Assembly: GCF_004027225.2 (NCBI RefSeq) | Contig: NC_044277.2 | Location: forward strand, 85,634,283 to 85,698,282 | Length of the DNA: 64,000 nucleotides | DNA from: Strigops habroptila | Taxonomy: Eukaryota > Chordata > Aves > Psittaciformes > Psittacidae | Reading direction: 5' to 3' | Shown here: one piece after another, positions 35,201 to 50,200 of the stretch | How the letters are laid out: each line of letters opens with the position of its first letter | Position numbering within the stretch: position 1 is the first letter of the stretch | The notes under the pieces: model-generated | Databases searched by the model: none | Seen by the model: the letters and a program-made list of their open reading frames with translations, nothing else | Told to the model about the DNA's origin: nothing | Made by a program: the position numbers and the translations under genes

Positions 35201-38200
35201 CTGTACTTCATCTGTCACAGTTAAAAACATCACTTCCCAACATCACAGCAGACTGCTGTGCTTCTTGCCATGAAGAAGAAATATTGCAGTATTTGAGTTA
35301 AAGGGTTTTGGTGATGCTTTTTAAAATGTGTCAGAACAAATCTATGACAAGATCGAGAAAGGGGGTTCTAAGTAGTAATTTGTATGACACTGCAAAGGAA
35401 GAAATAAGTATCAAGTCTTCTCAAAGACAGGGGACAGTGCACAGTTCCAAGTTAATTTGTTTTTTAATAATCTAGAAGTCACTCACACACTTTCTTCTGC
35501 TTATATAGATTAGAGCAGCAAAGTAAGACTGTTCCCTCTTCCCTACAAATAAAGGCTTCCATTTCATTGGGCTGAAATGAACTTTAACTGAACTGTTGAA
35601 GTACGTATGGCTGGTTGCTTGAGTTCTTTTCCTCTTTCTGCTAGCCATGCACTGTGCAACTTCAACTCTCAGGACTCCAGTTTCACCAGATGAAACACTG
35701 GGATAAAGTAATAAACATTCACTATTAATGGTTTGACAACACTGGACAAAAAACTGCCAACTATTACAATTGGGAGTATAAAGAATATGTTTGAGTTACA
35801 TTTGTACCAGACTCTTTCACTTGGCATTTCAAGAATAGTTTATGCTTTTGAAATGCTTCACAAATTTAAATATGTGGGTTTTAAAACTCCATCAGAATTC
35901 ATGCTAATTATCCCTGGTTTACATACATGGACAGTGACCAAATGACTCGTGCACAGCCCTATCATGAGTCTGTAGCAAACAGGGGATTTACGCTCAGGGT
36001 CTGTGTACAAGTCCAGTGTTCATATCACAAGATGACTCCGATTCCAGATACAGACTCAGATATGTCACTTGGACATATAGCATGAAGACTACAACCAATA
36101 GCAGAGAGCAAGAAAAATCCCAGGGTGGGATTTCCTTTTCTATTTTCTACAGCCCCAGGAGCATCTCTCCAATCAGAGACTCACTATTAACAAATGGAAC
36201 ATCTGAATGCTTCAGCAGTGTAAAGTAAAAAAAGAGGGGAAAAAAAAAAAATTATTAATTTCTGTTCAGAGGAAATTTTTTAAACAACTCTGAAGTCACC
36301 AAAATAGCTGTTATAGAAACTAATTAAATTAGAATTATGGAAATCACATTTAGAAACAGTGATTAAAATAATGGGAAATAAATAGCATGTCTCTAGTCAA
36401 TGCATCCCAACTCAAATCAATCCTACAACAAGGTTTGATAAGAAGAGAAGCTCAAGAAGAATTTCTTGGGCTTCTTTTATCTCCAGGCAGCTGCCCATCC
36501 CAGTGATTCAAAAGTCCTAGCATGAGGCTTTAACAGCATTTGTAAATCTTCTGGGCCACTTCAAATAAAGGGGGCGTCTCAGTCCAAGAGGATTTTGCTA
36601 TAAAATGGAGATGAACACTAACTTGTTAAAACGATGAACATCCAAATCAAGGTAAAGAAACCCTTAAGAAGTGGTATACGTACCAATGAACTAGGCAGCC
36701 TTCACCTCTAAGCCGGCACTCATGGATAAATTTGATGCTTTCTCTGAAATGCCTTGCCCTGAAAATAAAAGCAGAAGGGGAATAAAGAAAGTGCTCTATT
36801 TAGTAAAATCATTACTTAGAAAGAGAGAAATGTATCCGAAAGCTCACTGAATGCTGTTTCTAGAATTTAGAACTGAATACAGGTCTTACAAGGTAAAAGT
36901 TAGTGTCTGCAAATGAAACTCAAAACTCGCTGGCATAGTTATTCTCCACTGTACCTGAAGAAACTGGTAATCTTAGGCACTATGATGTGATAAACACTAA
37001 CACTTTATTCTGATGACTGTCAAGTCTGTATTTCAGAGTTTTATTCCTCTTTAAACTAGTAACTTGATGTTGCATGTCCTTATGAATGCTCAGGTGTCAG
37101 ATGAAACTCAGCACGACTACATGAACAGTTCTCAAGGTATACGGTCTCTCACAGAGGCATCCACTACTCGCTACCCAAACTTACGCTTAACTTTGACTTC
37201 ACCTTCTCCTTCAAACCATGTACTAGGACACATCTAAATGTTATTACTTTCTTCTTTGCAACATGAAATCTCTCCCTTCTGTCCCTGCTATGAAAAACTA
37301 TTCAATTCAAGCCCTGTCTTCTTCAGCTTCTTCCAGTCTTCTCACCTCAGACTGCAGGACCCCTCTGCCTGCCCTTATTCAGGGTGTCAGCCAACCTCTG
37401 CCTACAGCCTACCTCTTTTTTAAGCAGCAGAGGAGAAAATGTGGAGAAGCTAAAGACTCAGTTTATAAACCTTAAGGTTTTTACTCTTATTATCCTTTAG
37501 TTATTATGCCTCTTCATTTTAAGCGGGGCAAGTCTGAGGGAAAGGAAGTGGACAGCTGTCATTATCTCAGTAAATCTGCAACACCACCTCTTAGCATCCC
37601 AGTCCTAATTTGCTCGCCCTGCCTCTGCCTTTCAGACTGCAAAGCCTTTGGGGCTGCCTACAACTAATCACAGGTACAAGCAGCACCTCCAGTTCAAAAG
37701 AGCTGGAGTTTACTGCAGTCTTTGAGTGCTCCTGCAATTTAAGCTTGCAAGCAGTAGCGTGTGTGACACAAAGAGCTCCTTAAGGGGTAATCAGTACCAG
37801 GCTTATTGGCAAAGACGAACCTGAAAGCACACTGCACTCAACACCCATGAAACACAACGTCCTGTATTCAAGATGTTTCCCCTCTCAGGGTGAATATTAT
37901 ACCACAAGAGTAAAAGAAAAAAAACCTCAGCCCAGCATCAGCAGCCACATAAAAATCAGGAATACCCACATAAAAGGAAGCTTCCCTTCCTGCCCAACAG
38001 TGCAGCTGATGATACTATAAAAACTCAAGACCTGGAGGAGGACAACGGTGATGCAATAGAGTGACAGCGCCTGTGGAACTTGCAAAGGCAATAGTGTCTA
38101 AGCTTGAATATCCAAAAAGAGAGATCCCAAAGCCCAGGACTCCCTCTCCAAGGCAGTTCTTACATCACTGGATACAACATGGAGAACACAGCTGGAAAAG

Positions 38201-41200
38201 ACCTGAGTAACTTATTTGGAAAATCTCATGGCACGATGCAATCCCAAGCTTTAGGACAACTTGTCAACTCAGGATTTTGTTTTTCAAGAAACCAATCGCG
38301 TATGTAAGACAGACTAAACGCATGTCTACTCAGACAGCCACTCCAAACATTTTCACTGGCTGAGTTCTAACAAATCAGGGCACTCAGATCCGCCTGGGGG
38401 GCACAATAAGCTTCACATAAACAAACTCAGAGAACAAATGACATGTTGGGCTGTGTGTGCAAGAGGCATTGCTACTGCACAATGAAGGAGCTCTTATCTG
38501 AGATTGAATGGATTCAGTCAGATGAAACTTGGCTAGGGCTGGATTGACAACATCCTAATCTTCCCATACACCCATCTTTTCTCTTTCTAGAAAATCTGAC
38601 CAACAGCACAGCTTCAAGCACCAGTGAATTCACTTCTGTGGTCTAGCACAAGTTTTGGTTAAACACTTCAATGCTTTGGTTTGAAAAATACCTGCGAATG
38701 AGCATAACACCTTTGCAACGTACTAAATATAGCTAGCAGTAAACTCCATTCACTCAGCTTTATTCACCTTCCTTATTGCCAAAACACTGCCAAGTGTGTT
38801 TCAGGTATTAATGAAAAAGAGAAGAGAAATAGCCAATCTTAGCCAAAATTAGCACTGCTCTGTAGAACCACAGCCCCTCCTCACCTTGAGTCAGAGAAAA
38901 GGAGACAGGTATTCCTCCACACCCCTGTGGTATCAGGGTCTCTGCTGCCTCGAGGAGACAGAGTTACCTAAACTCATTTTCAAACTTATGGTACAAACCA
39001 TATTTACACAAAAACTAAGATTAAGGACCAGTTATCGGCGTGGCAAGTGCCAGACACAAAGAAGGATGGCAAGTCTTATACTAACCGCAAAACAGTTGAT
39101 CATCATCTGTAACAGGAAAGCACTTGGCAAATATGTTGATCTGCAGCCTATTTGTTGGACTGAACAGTTACTTCAAGACAATTTATTACATCATATCTGG
39201 CTTTTCCATCTCCAGGCTTAAAGCTGGGTCCTGAACTGCATCCATCTTCGCAGTAGGAAAATAGCACAGGAAGAACCACTAGCAGAGTGCCCCTACCAGC
39301 ACATTGTAGAAGTTATCTAAAACTTATACATTACAAAGCCAGATAATCCAAAACTAGCCTGAGGGCAGTTATGATACCAGATCTACATGTTCATTTGTTG
39401 CTAGTCAGAGTTCTATGAATGTTATAAAGGTTAAAAAGAAAGCATCCAAATCACATAGGAAGAAGCATCTTTCCTTTGGCAATGTAAATGCAACAAAGAT
39501 CCACCTAAATTCTTCTTCATAGGTTATCTGGCTTATATATTATGACCACTAACAGCTTGACCATTGGAAGGTAGTCCCTTAGAAACATGTAGCCTAAGAC
39601 AATTAGCTGGAACAGGACAGGAAGGGAAGACTTCATTTCTATAGAATTAACTTTTTAGCAACAGGTTCTAATAGATGACGACATATCTTGAGAAGTCAAA
39701 GGCCCGAGGTAAATTTCTCACAGTCCAGGGAAAACACTCATTTAATGCCTAGGAAGCACCTGGAGTCTCAAAAGCAACTGCTTGATTCCTAGGCTTGGCA
39801 GGGGCAGAACATGGGAGTAGAAGCAAGCTTTTGAGACACTTTAGTGAACCCCCACATGTTAACAGGGGAATCCCTGCTGTATTTCCCTGGCAATTCATGC
39901 TTCTGAGGAAGGGAACTCCACTTAACAAACTTATTAGGAGTAAATGTGCATTACACACATAAGAAACCAGAAGTTTCCATCACAAAAATGAGCTGAAAGT
40001 GAATTAAGAGCTCACAATCCCCAAATTCAGCAGGTAAAAGCTTCCAGCTGGACCTTATCAAACTGCCAGCAATTGCAAAGGAGCAGCAAAGCTTCTCACA
40101 AACTTGCTGTTGGGTGAGACACTGTCATGGTTTAAGCCCAGCCGGTAACTCAGAATAAGACAGCAGTGTGTACCTGGTCAGTTGTGCCTGTGAATCATTG
40201 CTGAGAAAACACAAGGACCTGCAATTCAGGATTTTTTTTTTTTTCCTTTATTCCCCTGACACCACCAGAATCCCTCTTTCGAAAGAGGGTAGATACACAA
40301 AGATATTGCAGAGGGACCAGTTCCCTTTTCTGTTCTCCAGCTATCCCTCCTTCCACAGCGGACACAGGCAGTACAGTTAGTTGCTCCCAGATAAGATTGT
40401 GTCAAATCCTCACAGACTGAATAAAGACAGCTTCCTTTTGCTTTCAGAAGATTGTATGTGCAAAGCAGGCAACATTGCTCTTTGTGAGCATTGTGATTTG
40501 ATTTTACTTCAAGATCTGAACTGTGCAAAGCAAAAAAGAAAAATCGGTTACTCATCAAGTTTTATTTTAAGTGATAAAAATGTATCAGTATTAGAAGTAA
40601 TGACATTTGCTTGCAACCACCTGATACTAAAGCAAGTAGTTTAGATGCCTGCAGCGTAACAGAAACAACATTCATGCAAATATTGTATGTTCTTATTGAA
40701 GCTTTAAGAGCTTTGGTACTGTGCCAGACAGCTCAAGCACTGGAGGTAGTTTTTTCAATGTAACTCCTTGATATGTAACAGTGAGGGAAGGACTGAATTG
40801 TACATTGATTAATGCTCATCACAAATGCCATCCTTTCTATTTCCATTCCCAACTGATCTAGATCTCTAATAACAAAGGGAGCAGATTTTCAAAACATTTT
40901 CAAAAATGCTACAGATCTACAGAATACTAGCAAACAATATGACATGAGTATTTCCCTCTAATCCCATGTTCTTTTTCCTTCCCAAAATAATTCTTTACAT
41001 TTATTTTTATTTATTTTAAGTATTAAGGTCACAGAAAGTTGTCCATGACAAAGGCAGTTAGTCATCTGCCTTCTCATTACAGACCTGTCTTGAAATTTAG
41101 GGGTTTGGAGTGTTTTTTGTTGTGGCTTGGGAGTGTGTGTGTGTTTTGGTTTTGTTGTTTTGGTTGTGGTTTTTTTATCTTCCCCTAAAATCACGCAAGA

Positions 41201-44200
41201 AATGCAGAATGAAAAGGCAAATCACCACACATCCAATGCCACGCTGGAATCTTTCTAGGGTATGATACACACATACTCTAAAAATATCCCCTGAAAGCAT
41301 AAGCCGGAATATTGCTGCGATGTGAGAAAAAAGCAGTGCTGCATTTCCTTCCGTACCTACCAGGCCTCTTTCAAATACTTGTTTCTCTACAAAACTTGGT
41401 AGCAGGAAGTGGCTGAAACCCCCCTCACCTCTCCCCAGCATAAACAGTGAACTCTAGAAGAAAGAGCTGGTCACCATCCAAGTTCTTTTACAAAACGTGT
41501 TTTGATTTCTCTTTGGAACCAAGACTTGCTATGCTCAATGGCTCTAAACATTAAAACCAAGGATAAGCCAATAAGCATTTCATGAATGTTAGCAGAGGTG
41601 AGAGAGAGAGGCTGTGATGCCCTAGTTTCAGTACATCCATCCTCAAGGCAAGAGTCACTGCAGGGCAGAAACTCTCTGCTATGCCAGCCTACTACCAAGA
41701 GCAACGGGGGCTCCTGAGGCAGGTTCAGGAAGTCCAGAGCAGATAGTTGCAGAGGTAGTTGGCACACTGGACTTCATCTTGAAGGCCGACTGTAAAGAAT
41801 TTATTTCAACCCTTGAAGCACCAGGTTTCATACCTCCTTCACGTATTTTCTCTTTGTTAATTGCTGGAGGTAGCACAAAGAAAGAACAGCCAAGCAAAAA
41901 GATTCACAAAAACAATGGCTAGAATAAACTGAGACTAAATCAGGAGCAGACTCACAAAGAAATTCCTGAAGTTTAAGGCCAAAAATGAAGAGTGTTTACA
42001 AACTGACCCTCCTACAAACCCTCACACACAAAAAGCAGGGTCTGAACCAATGTGGCTCAGATAACGTGCTACTGTATTTTCTTAACAGATTAAAAACCAC
42101 ATTTGTGTAATACTTGTGAGATATCAGAATCAGATCTCTCAGCTCATTGTAAAACAGGCATCATGGTACTGAGGGATTTCTGGGGTTTTGCAATTTACTT
42201 TTAAAGAAAACTTACAAGTTCTGCGAGGGTGAGTCAGCAGCAGGAATGCACAGATACTTCATCCCCTGTGTAAAGAAACAAAAAGGAATGAGAAGAAAAC
42301 ATCCAAGTTAAATACATTTATCTAGCACCGTGCAAGTCCTGCTCTACACTGGTGCAGTTTTATTGACTTTGAGGAAGACATACCATTATTCAGACAAGCA
42401 GACATCATCTCTATGCAGCCAAATTTTAGTTTTAAAACTCTTTTCACATCTGCTTTGTTGCTAAGACACCAGCACATAGCTTAGTCATGCTTATCCCAGC
42501 CCAATAACGAAGCTTCTTAAAATAGAAGCATCTTTATTAAAGAGGCATAAACCTCTTTTTCAAAATCTCATTCTTCTTACGTTTCTAGTAAAACTAAGTT
42601 GCACCTTCTCCTGCCCTTCCCCTTCTCTGAACAGATATTACAACCCAAAATTGTGATAACCAATTTCTTCTGATCCCATGAAATCATTCTTCTTTACCTC
42701 ATTGATAAACCAAACAAAATGCATTTCAGAGAAGAAACATGTTTGTGGCATGGGTTTTGTTTTTTATTTTGGGGAAGATTCAAGCAGGACAACTGTAAAA
42801 CTCACACTTCTCTTCGAAAAAGTTAACCTCACTTTCTTAGTCAGCTATCATAAAAAGTTACAAGATCAAGTAGGGAACTCAGATAACCATTTCTGATGCA
42901 TTAAAAATGTTACTGGTTATATTTAAAACACTATAATCATGCACTACTGTTTTGCATTGTCAACGCTCATCTTAACTGTCATTTTATTTTAAAGCTTGTC
43001 TTGCCCCGTAACTGTTAAGAAAAAGAACATTTCTGAAAACATATTTAGCTAGCTTCTCAAATAGGACTTCCAAGAATATAGGTTGCAGCTCAGACACAAA
43101 AAAAGAAAAATCGTTCACTGGAAGTCTTTCGACTTATTTCAGATGCAGTATGAATTTTTCAGATTTACTTGTAAAGATCAGGATTCATAGCAAAATATCC
43201 ACCATAAAATGCACCTTAGTTTATCTTTCTGTAACAATGCAAACCCCTGTAATAATCCTGCATGTTCAACACACAGGGAAAGTCATATATTTATCTGTAA
43301 GAGATCCTTTGCCAACAAGGTGGAACACAACATGCATCTACCCAGCACTTCATTTGCCAGCTGGGGTAGGGGCAGATTTTCATTGCTCAACTGTTACAGC
43401 ATCTTCTCCACCACCACCTTTGCTGGCTCAGAAACCTCTACTTCCCCTACACACACTTTGTTACTTCACTTGCATCTCCCACCGAAGAGCAATCCCTTTT
43501 CTAACAGGTCTTGACGCATCACACCATGATACCCCATCATGCTAATCCTCTGCAAGATGCATGAACTTCATCGCTATGTCAGAAAGGACATGGTGAAACC
43601 TCACCCCCGCGACACGACACATGGTACAGCCATTTTCTCAACCCAGCAGAACCCCTTCAGCCAGCACCTTCTCCACAGCCACATAGACCTGACAGCCTGC
43701 CCTGTTCTCACCAGGCTTTACCAGACTTTTTCACTCTGACAGGCCATCCCCAGTGTGCCACAACTTGTCTATAGCCCTCTGGTTTGGGGAAGGCAGGGTC
43801 AGAGAGGGGAACACTCTGCAGACAGTGCTAAGCATGGAGATAGAGACATGGCAGTGCCTGACAACGGACAAGGCACCATCAGGCCAACACCAAGGCAGTG
43901 ACAGCACATGGCATTCTGCTTGAGAGCTGCATGGCAAAATGCAGCTGAGGGGAGAGAGATTAAGAATGAAGTCAGTTTGTAAACCAAAGCAGCCTCCTGC
44001 TGGAGGCAATGGCATCAAGTACAGTCCCTCCTGCCTTGTATCAGAAGGGGTGCCTGCTGTGGGAAACCAGGATGGCTCCACAACCATAAACTGACCCACA
44101 GCAGCTCACAGATACATTCATTTCAAAAGACAATGTAGCAGTAATACATATACTGATAGGCTGCTGAGCCAAAGATGATAATTATATTGTGACAGATTAA

Positions 44201-47200
44201 TAATGTTAATAAGCCTTTTGTATGACACATCTGAGAGGTTTGCCTCGGACATGAGTATCACTTTAAGTGAGTCACTCCAGTAGAATGATGGCCTGAAAGT
44301 AAATTTACATGCTATTCTTTCCCCCAGACCTTTAGACAACTCCATGTCACTAACTCTGCACCACCAAGGGAAAAAACAGGAAGAGAAGTGAAGGTAGGAG
44401 ATGGGTTAACTCCAGAGTGCACCATATGCCAGAAGGTTCTCTCCTCCAGCATGCACTAACGCAAGTTTTTCCACAGATTTCAGAAGCTATGGCACATGCT
44501 GAGTGCTTTTCACAAGCTGAGTGCAGAGGGGCTTTCAGATCATGTTCACTTTAAAAGCAGAAGTAGCACCAGCACAAGTTTAAGACCCACAATGTTCTTT
44601 TTTTGTCACGGCTGACTAGTTCCCATTACCGCAAGCAAGCATGAAACTAGCCTATGAGAGACCACACATGGTACTGAATGGTTCATCCAGAGCCTGATCC
44701 TGGAGGGCTTCAGCACCTACAACTTCCAGTGAAGCCCACACCACACTTTTCCCTACTTTGTTCACAGGTGTTCAGCATCAGGCTGTAATATAGCTTCGGA
44801 GACAGGTGAAGGTTAAAGTTACTGGAATTTGGTATTTTGACCAATGCATGTCACTTGCATGGTGTTTCTGGAAAGCTGTGGTGATGGACTCCTCCCTATG
44901 AGGAAATAATTACACACTCAACTCAGAAATAGTTATAGGTGGGATTTCAAAAGTATGTGCAGTGACCTAACCTGACTCCCACGAAAATCAACAGCGAAAC
45001 TCTCAGTGACTTCGACTCAAACGCAGCTTGGCCAGAGTTGGTAACTCCTGAGGATCCCACCCTAGTACCAAGTTTTACTTCTCTTGGTTGAAGTAATAAT
45101 AACAGAATCAAATAGCATTCATCAAAACTGGATACCTGAAATACAACAATGACACAAGATTGTGCAGGTATTCATAAATGAGACTTGGGATTTTCTACGT
45201 TGACATTCATATGTTGATTACTGGAATTAGCTTCTCCTCACATATGACGGATAGACTTTATTTCTTAAACATATTGGCAACAGGAAGACACTCACTAAAC
45301 CCTGCTGTCTGTGCCTGTTGTTTTGTTTTGTTGTTGTTTGGTTTTTTTTTTAAACTACCCAGGATCATAATATTATTTGTATATTTGTGCCCCAAGACAC
45401 TGCTGTCCTTCCTGTGCACATACACTGCAGATAACATCTAAGAACTGTCCCAAAGGGACCTTTTAAAGCAGAACAGTTTATGCCAACCAAACAAGTAAAT
45501 ACCTACAACATTTTAGATGGGGTAGTAGCAAGCAAGAAAGACATGTCACTTTTTTATTACCTAGCAGTTTGTTTGCCATTCTGAAACATAAGATGTAAGA
45601 AGGCAACAATCACTGAAATAGCAACTAAAACAGAGTAAGCCAAATCAAGAGATTGTTGAAGAGTCAAACAGACCAGCTCCTACAGAAAATTTCAACAGGC
45701 CCCAAATCAGTACCCAGTCTGCAGTTTCCTTAAACTTGAATCAGGCTGCAGATGCAATATCCCAAGTCGAACCAAAACTGTATATTAAGAAAGATAGGAA
45801 AACAAATAGAAATTTTATGTCAACCATATGGAAGTCTTTATTTACTAATTTATTTTAAAATTAACTCTATTTTGTTCCCTAGTAATGAAAATTCTCTGAA
45901 AATTATTCAGTCGAGGAAGGACAGAACAACTTAAACCAGGCATTGTACCACTTTACCTCCACACACTAAATTAGGTGCCACAGAATAGCTACTTACCCCA
46001 AAACATGATATTTGTTCAAAGCAAAGAGAAAAGATTGACATTATTAAAACTGAGGAAATGAGAAATATTATTTTAAATCCTACATGAAGTAATACATCCA
46101 CTTTATTCACTGAATACTGCTGCCAATATGTTGTTATTCAAACATTTCTTCAGCTGACAGCTGTGTCAGTCCTGTCTTACCTCTCCAAACAAGTTTTTCT
46201 CCAGATTACCCATTATAAAAAGTAAAAATAAAAAAATTAAATAGAATTTATGTATGCTCTAAGGTAATAAAACAGTCCATACATAGCGAATGCGTTCAAA
46301 CCCAAGCTTCTAGGTCAATGAGATGCTGAACAAAGCTTTCTCCTGCTCATTTCAATTCACTACTTCTTCCCACTTGTTATCGTTGCTCACTTTCCTTTCT
46401 CCATCAATCACCTTCACCACCAAACACCCCTACCCTCAACGCACACACTTCTCTAACCTTTTTTGTTATTATTCACATGATGATCCTAACTGATGCTCTC
46501 ATCAAATAAAAGCAGAACTCGCATTTCTTTTCGTGTATTTAATCTATTAAGATTGCCCCCTCAAAACAAATCAGTAAAACAACATATAATTTACTTTTCT
46601 GGGTTTTTTGTTTCAGCAGAGTAACCACCAAAACTAGATTTCTGTCTCTTAGGCCCTGAAACTAAGTGCAACAGTTAAACCGATACAGTGAGAGCTAACA
46701 GAACTAGAGCAAGTATTCTGATTTCAAGATTGTCAAAGTTGAAACAAGCGAGAGTTAAGTAAAATTTCTAAAATTCACTCTTATTTGAGAAATAGCAACA
46801 ACACTTGCATAATTTCATCACAGATTCTAGAACGAAGTCAGTTCTACTGTAGTAAATACTGAAGTTTTAAAACCAAAAAATTTCAGGAGCACACATATAT
46901 GCAGAGATTTTACACTACAGTTAATAAAGTATTCATGGAATTGCAGTTCAAATTACTTTATACTTACTTTATGCAAATTATTTTAGACGTCAATCTGCTA
47001 AGATGGGAAACTGAACAGTTAACTCGCATTTGTAAAAGTCAGTAAGAGTATAGAACATCTTCATTATCATCAGCTTTTTAAAAAAGATAATTGTTTGTTA
47101 TTAAATCCAGTATTCCATGAAGTGTTCAGGAAAAGTAACAGTCCAGTTTAAGAAATGCTCTGTTTCTATTCTACTTACCTATCATCTATTCTAAAAACTC

Positions 47201-50200
47201 CAGCTTCATTTTAATTAAACTTTTAAAAATGGGTTTGCTTTTTTTATTTTTTTTTTTTAGTAGAGCACATAGGATTTTGCAGTAGCAAAATGACACATCT
47301 AGAAGTGCTACATGTCAGTGACTGAGAATAGGATCTCTAAAGAGCACAAACAAATTTAATTGCATGATACCAAGAATAATTTCCACTCCCCACGGGATAA
47401 GGTGCAAAGACAAATGCAGCACCTATAAGGATGTTTGCTCCTTTGTAATGATCAAAGATGTTCTGAAATCACTCAGAATCATGTTCAGTTTGATTACACC
47501 CTAAATCACACTAACAGAGTTTATTTGTGAAAGAAAACTGTCAGCAATTTTCATATAAAACTGAGTACTCCGGCAAAATAGTATGCATGAGAATAAGAGG
47601 AAGGACTAAAAATGCTGCTCATTATTTCATGTTTAGTGGGTTTTCCAATTTTTCTTTTTTACAGATGTTCTTCAGAACACTGTCCCCACCACTGCTGTAT
47701 ATACAATATTTCTGAGGTTTTAGTTAGCACTAACTGAATCTAGTTTGAAACCCAAATCTAGAACTTTGAATGTTAAAGGTGAGGAAAGGGGGAAAGACCC
47801 TCAAATTACAAAATTTCTGTTCTCCAGGAGCAGGGGTGGGGGGAAGTGGCTGGAAAAAAAGAAGTTTAAAAAAAGAGCAGGATTGTATTTTTGGCATTAA
47901 ACCTCTCTATTTAAATTTATGTAAAGATACCATCAATGACTTCCAAGAAATTTTTTTTAAACCTAAACCCATAAACTTAGATTTGTGAACCCAGATGCAA
48001 ATAGCAAACCTCCAGCACCTGGCCAGTTCTTTCAGGTTAGTCAAAAACCATGTGTTAATTTGAGTCGTCACATCAACAGATGAGGGCAGGAGGACTTATT
48101 TTTGTTTAGGGGCATTTCAGCAAAAAAGCTAAAGTGGGAAACAGCCGGCACAAAACTTCCTCAAGCCAAACCAACAAGAGCTAATCAAGGGTTTTGTCCA
48201 GTAATGCACCAAACTGAACCTGCTAAACTGAAAACCGTTCAACCGTTTGTTTGTCCTTTCAGTTACTTTCTGTAGCAATCACCATTGGTGCTGATTTTAT
48301 TAATGACTCATAGAAAATACATTTGTGTTTCAGCCACGAACAACCACTAATTGACTTTAGTGAATAACGCACGCAGGTTTAGTTTTGAAAAATATTATAA
48401 ATGAAATTGAAATTACACAAAGATTATGAACAGGAGAAAGTGGGATGCTTCTGCAATAGAATTTACACAATCAGTTTGTGTTATATTGAATAATGCAATA
48501 GTTTTTACAAGTCATGGGGTTTCTTTGCAACGTTTGTTCATGGTTTTTTAGGAAGTAGTCTCAGTGACACTTTTCAAAAGTCTGTATCATTAAGGCTGGA
48601 ATGTGCCAATCAAAACCGCGTCCTATTAAAGCAGTCCTTCCCCACCTCTCCTCTCTATCCCCTTTCTAAAATTATAAGGGGGAAATGTCGAAGAGTTAAG
48701 GATTTTCCTTCACTTGCACAAAAAGCTGCATTTCTTATTTCTAATTCTAACCCTGAATTCCAATTCTATCTGGCTCATCTGAAGCAAAGCAGAGTGGGAG
48801 AAAAGACTAATGAGTTTATACTAAATTGTGGTTTATCTCCTTTAGAACACACCAAGAATATTTACAGGACTACATACTTCACCTGAGAGGAAGGACCTTC
48901 TTTGTCTGCTCTGAGTAAATGATGTATTCAAGACCCCAGGCATGTCAGGGCATATCTAACATCTGAGCACTACCTTTCACACTCGGTGCCTGAACCCCTC
49001 AGAGGGGACCTGAGTATTACAATAAAACAATATATCCCATCTGCCTCTTTCATTCAGGGAACGATGGAACATGATCGCTACACCTCTGGAATATGCTGAC
49101 ATTACAAGCATGGGTTAACACACTCTCCACATCATCTCCTCCGCACAGAGTGGGTCAGAGCATTTACCCTGTTCTGGTCAGCACTGTATCCAAGCTATAA
49201 GAAGCTCCAGGCATTTACTGGTCTAAACATCTCTTGTGTAAACAGCTCACCACTGAAGGCTTGATACAGTCCTCATCCTCTTCTCCCTGCCATCTGCCAC
49301 TATTGGAATGTGCTTCCCCTGACGCAGCTAGTGCGTGCTAAGCAATTCAGACAGTGAACTCATTTAGTGCATCACCAAAGCAGCCTCTGTGCAGGTACCT
49401 CATGATGAAGGCCCAGCATGACACACTTCAAAAGCCACCCTGTGGAAGTCTCTTGGAGGCTTCCTAATGGGCTATCAATGTAATTTTTGAAAAATTAGTC
49501 AGAGCTCCCAATTTCCCGAGCAGAGCCAATGCCAGACAGGGCATTACTTTAAACTAGAGAGAATGGTCTGGTGCCACTACATCTGAAAGAAAAATGGTAG
49601 CTATTTTGCTCAGCATGGTCTTCTGAAACATCTCATGAGGGGAAACCCTTACCATGAAAAGGCAGTGAAACATCATAGAAGAAAGTTAAGGTTTTTATTA
49701 GAAAAAGTGCTTGTATGCTTCCTCTTGATTGTAGCACAAAGGCTGAAAATTGACAGCTTCCAACACTGGCGACATAAGAGCTTAGTGCTATAGATGGAAA
49801 TGCAACAGTCTGACTTAATTACTAATTTGCAGAGCTGATCTTTATACAATAGTGATGACCCTGCAATATGATATTAGCAACTCTGATTTTGAAGACTGTC
49901 TTGCCATCTCCCTTTTTAATAGTTCCCATAAGTCTTTGGACTGGATACCAAAGACAATAGAGTCTGTGCAGAGCACATGTTGCCCAGCCATATCCAGCAG
50001 GGACTTCTCTCATCATGTCATCAAGATGCAATTTTCACATACAAATGGCCTCCTATAGCTCAAGACTATCTTTATGCTATCTAGCATCGTAACATGGTTT
50101 AAATGGACTGGTTGTTCTCACTTGCTGAGCAGCATCTGTCCAGAATTAGCATGTGTTTTTTTGGTTTGGTGTTTTGTTTTTTGTTTTGGTTTGGTTTTTT

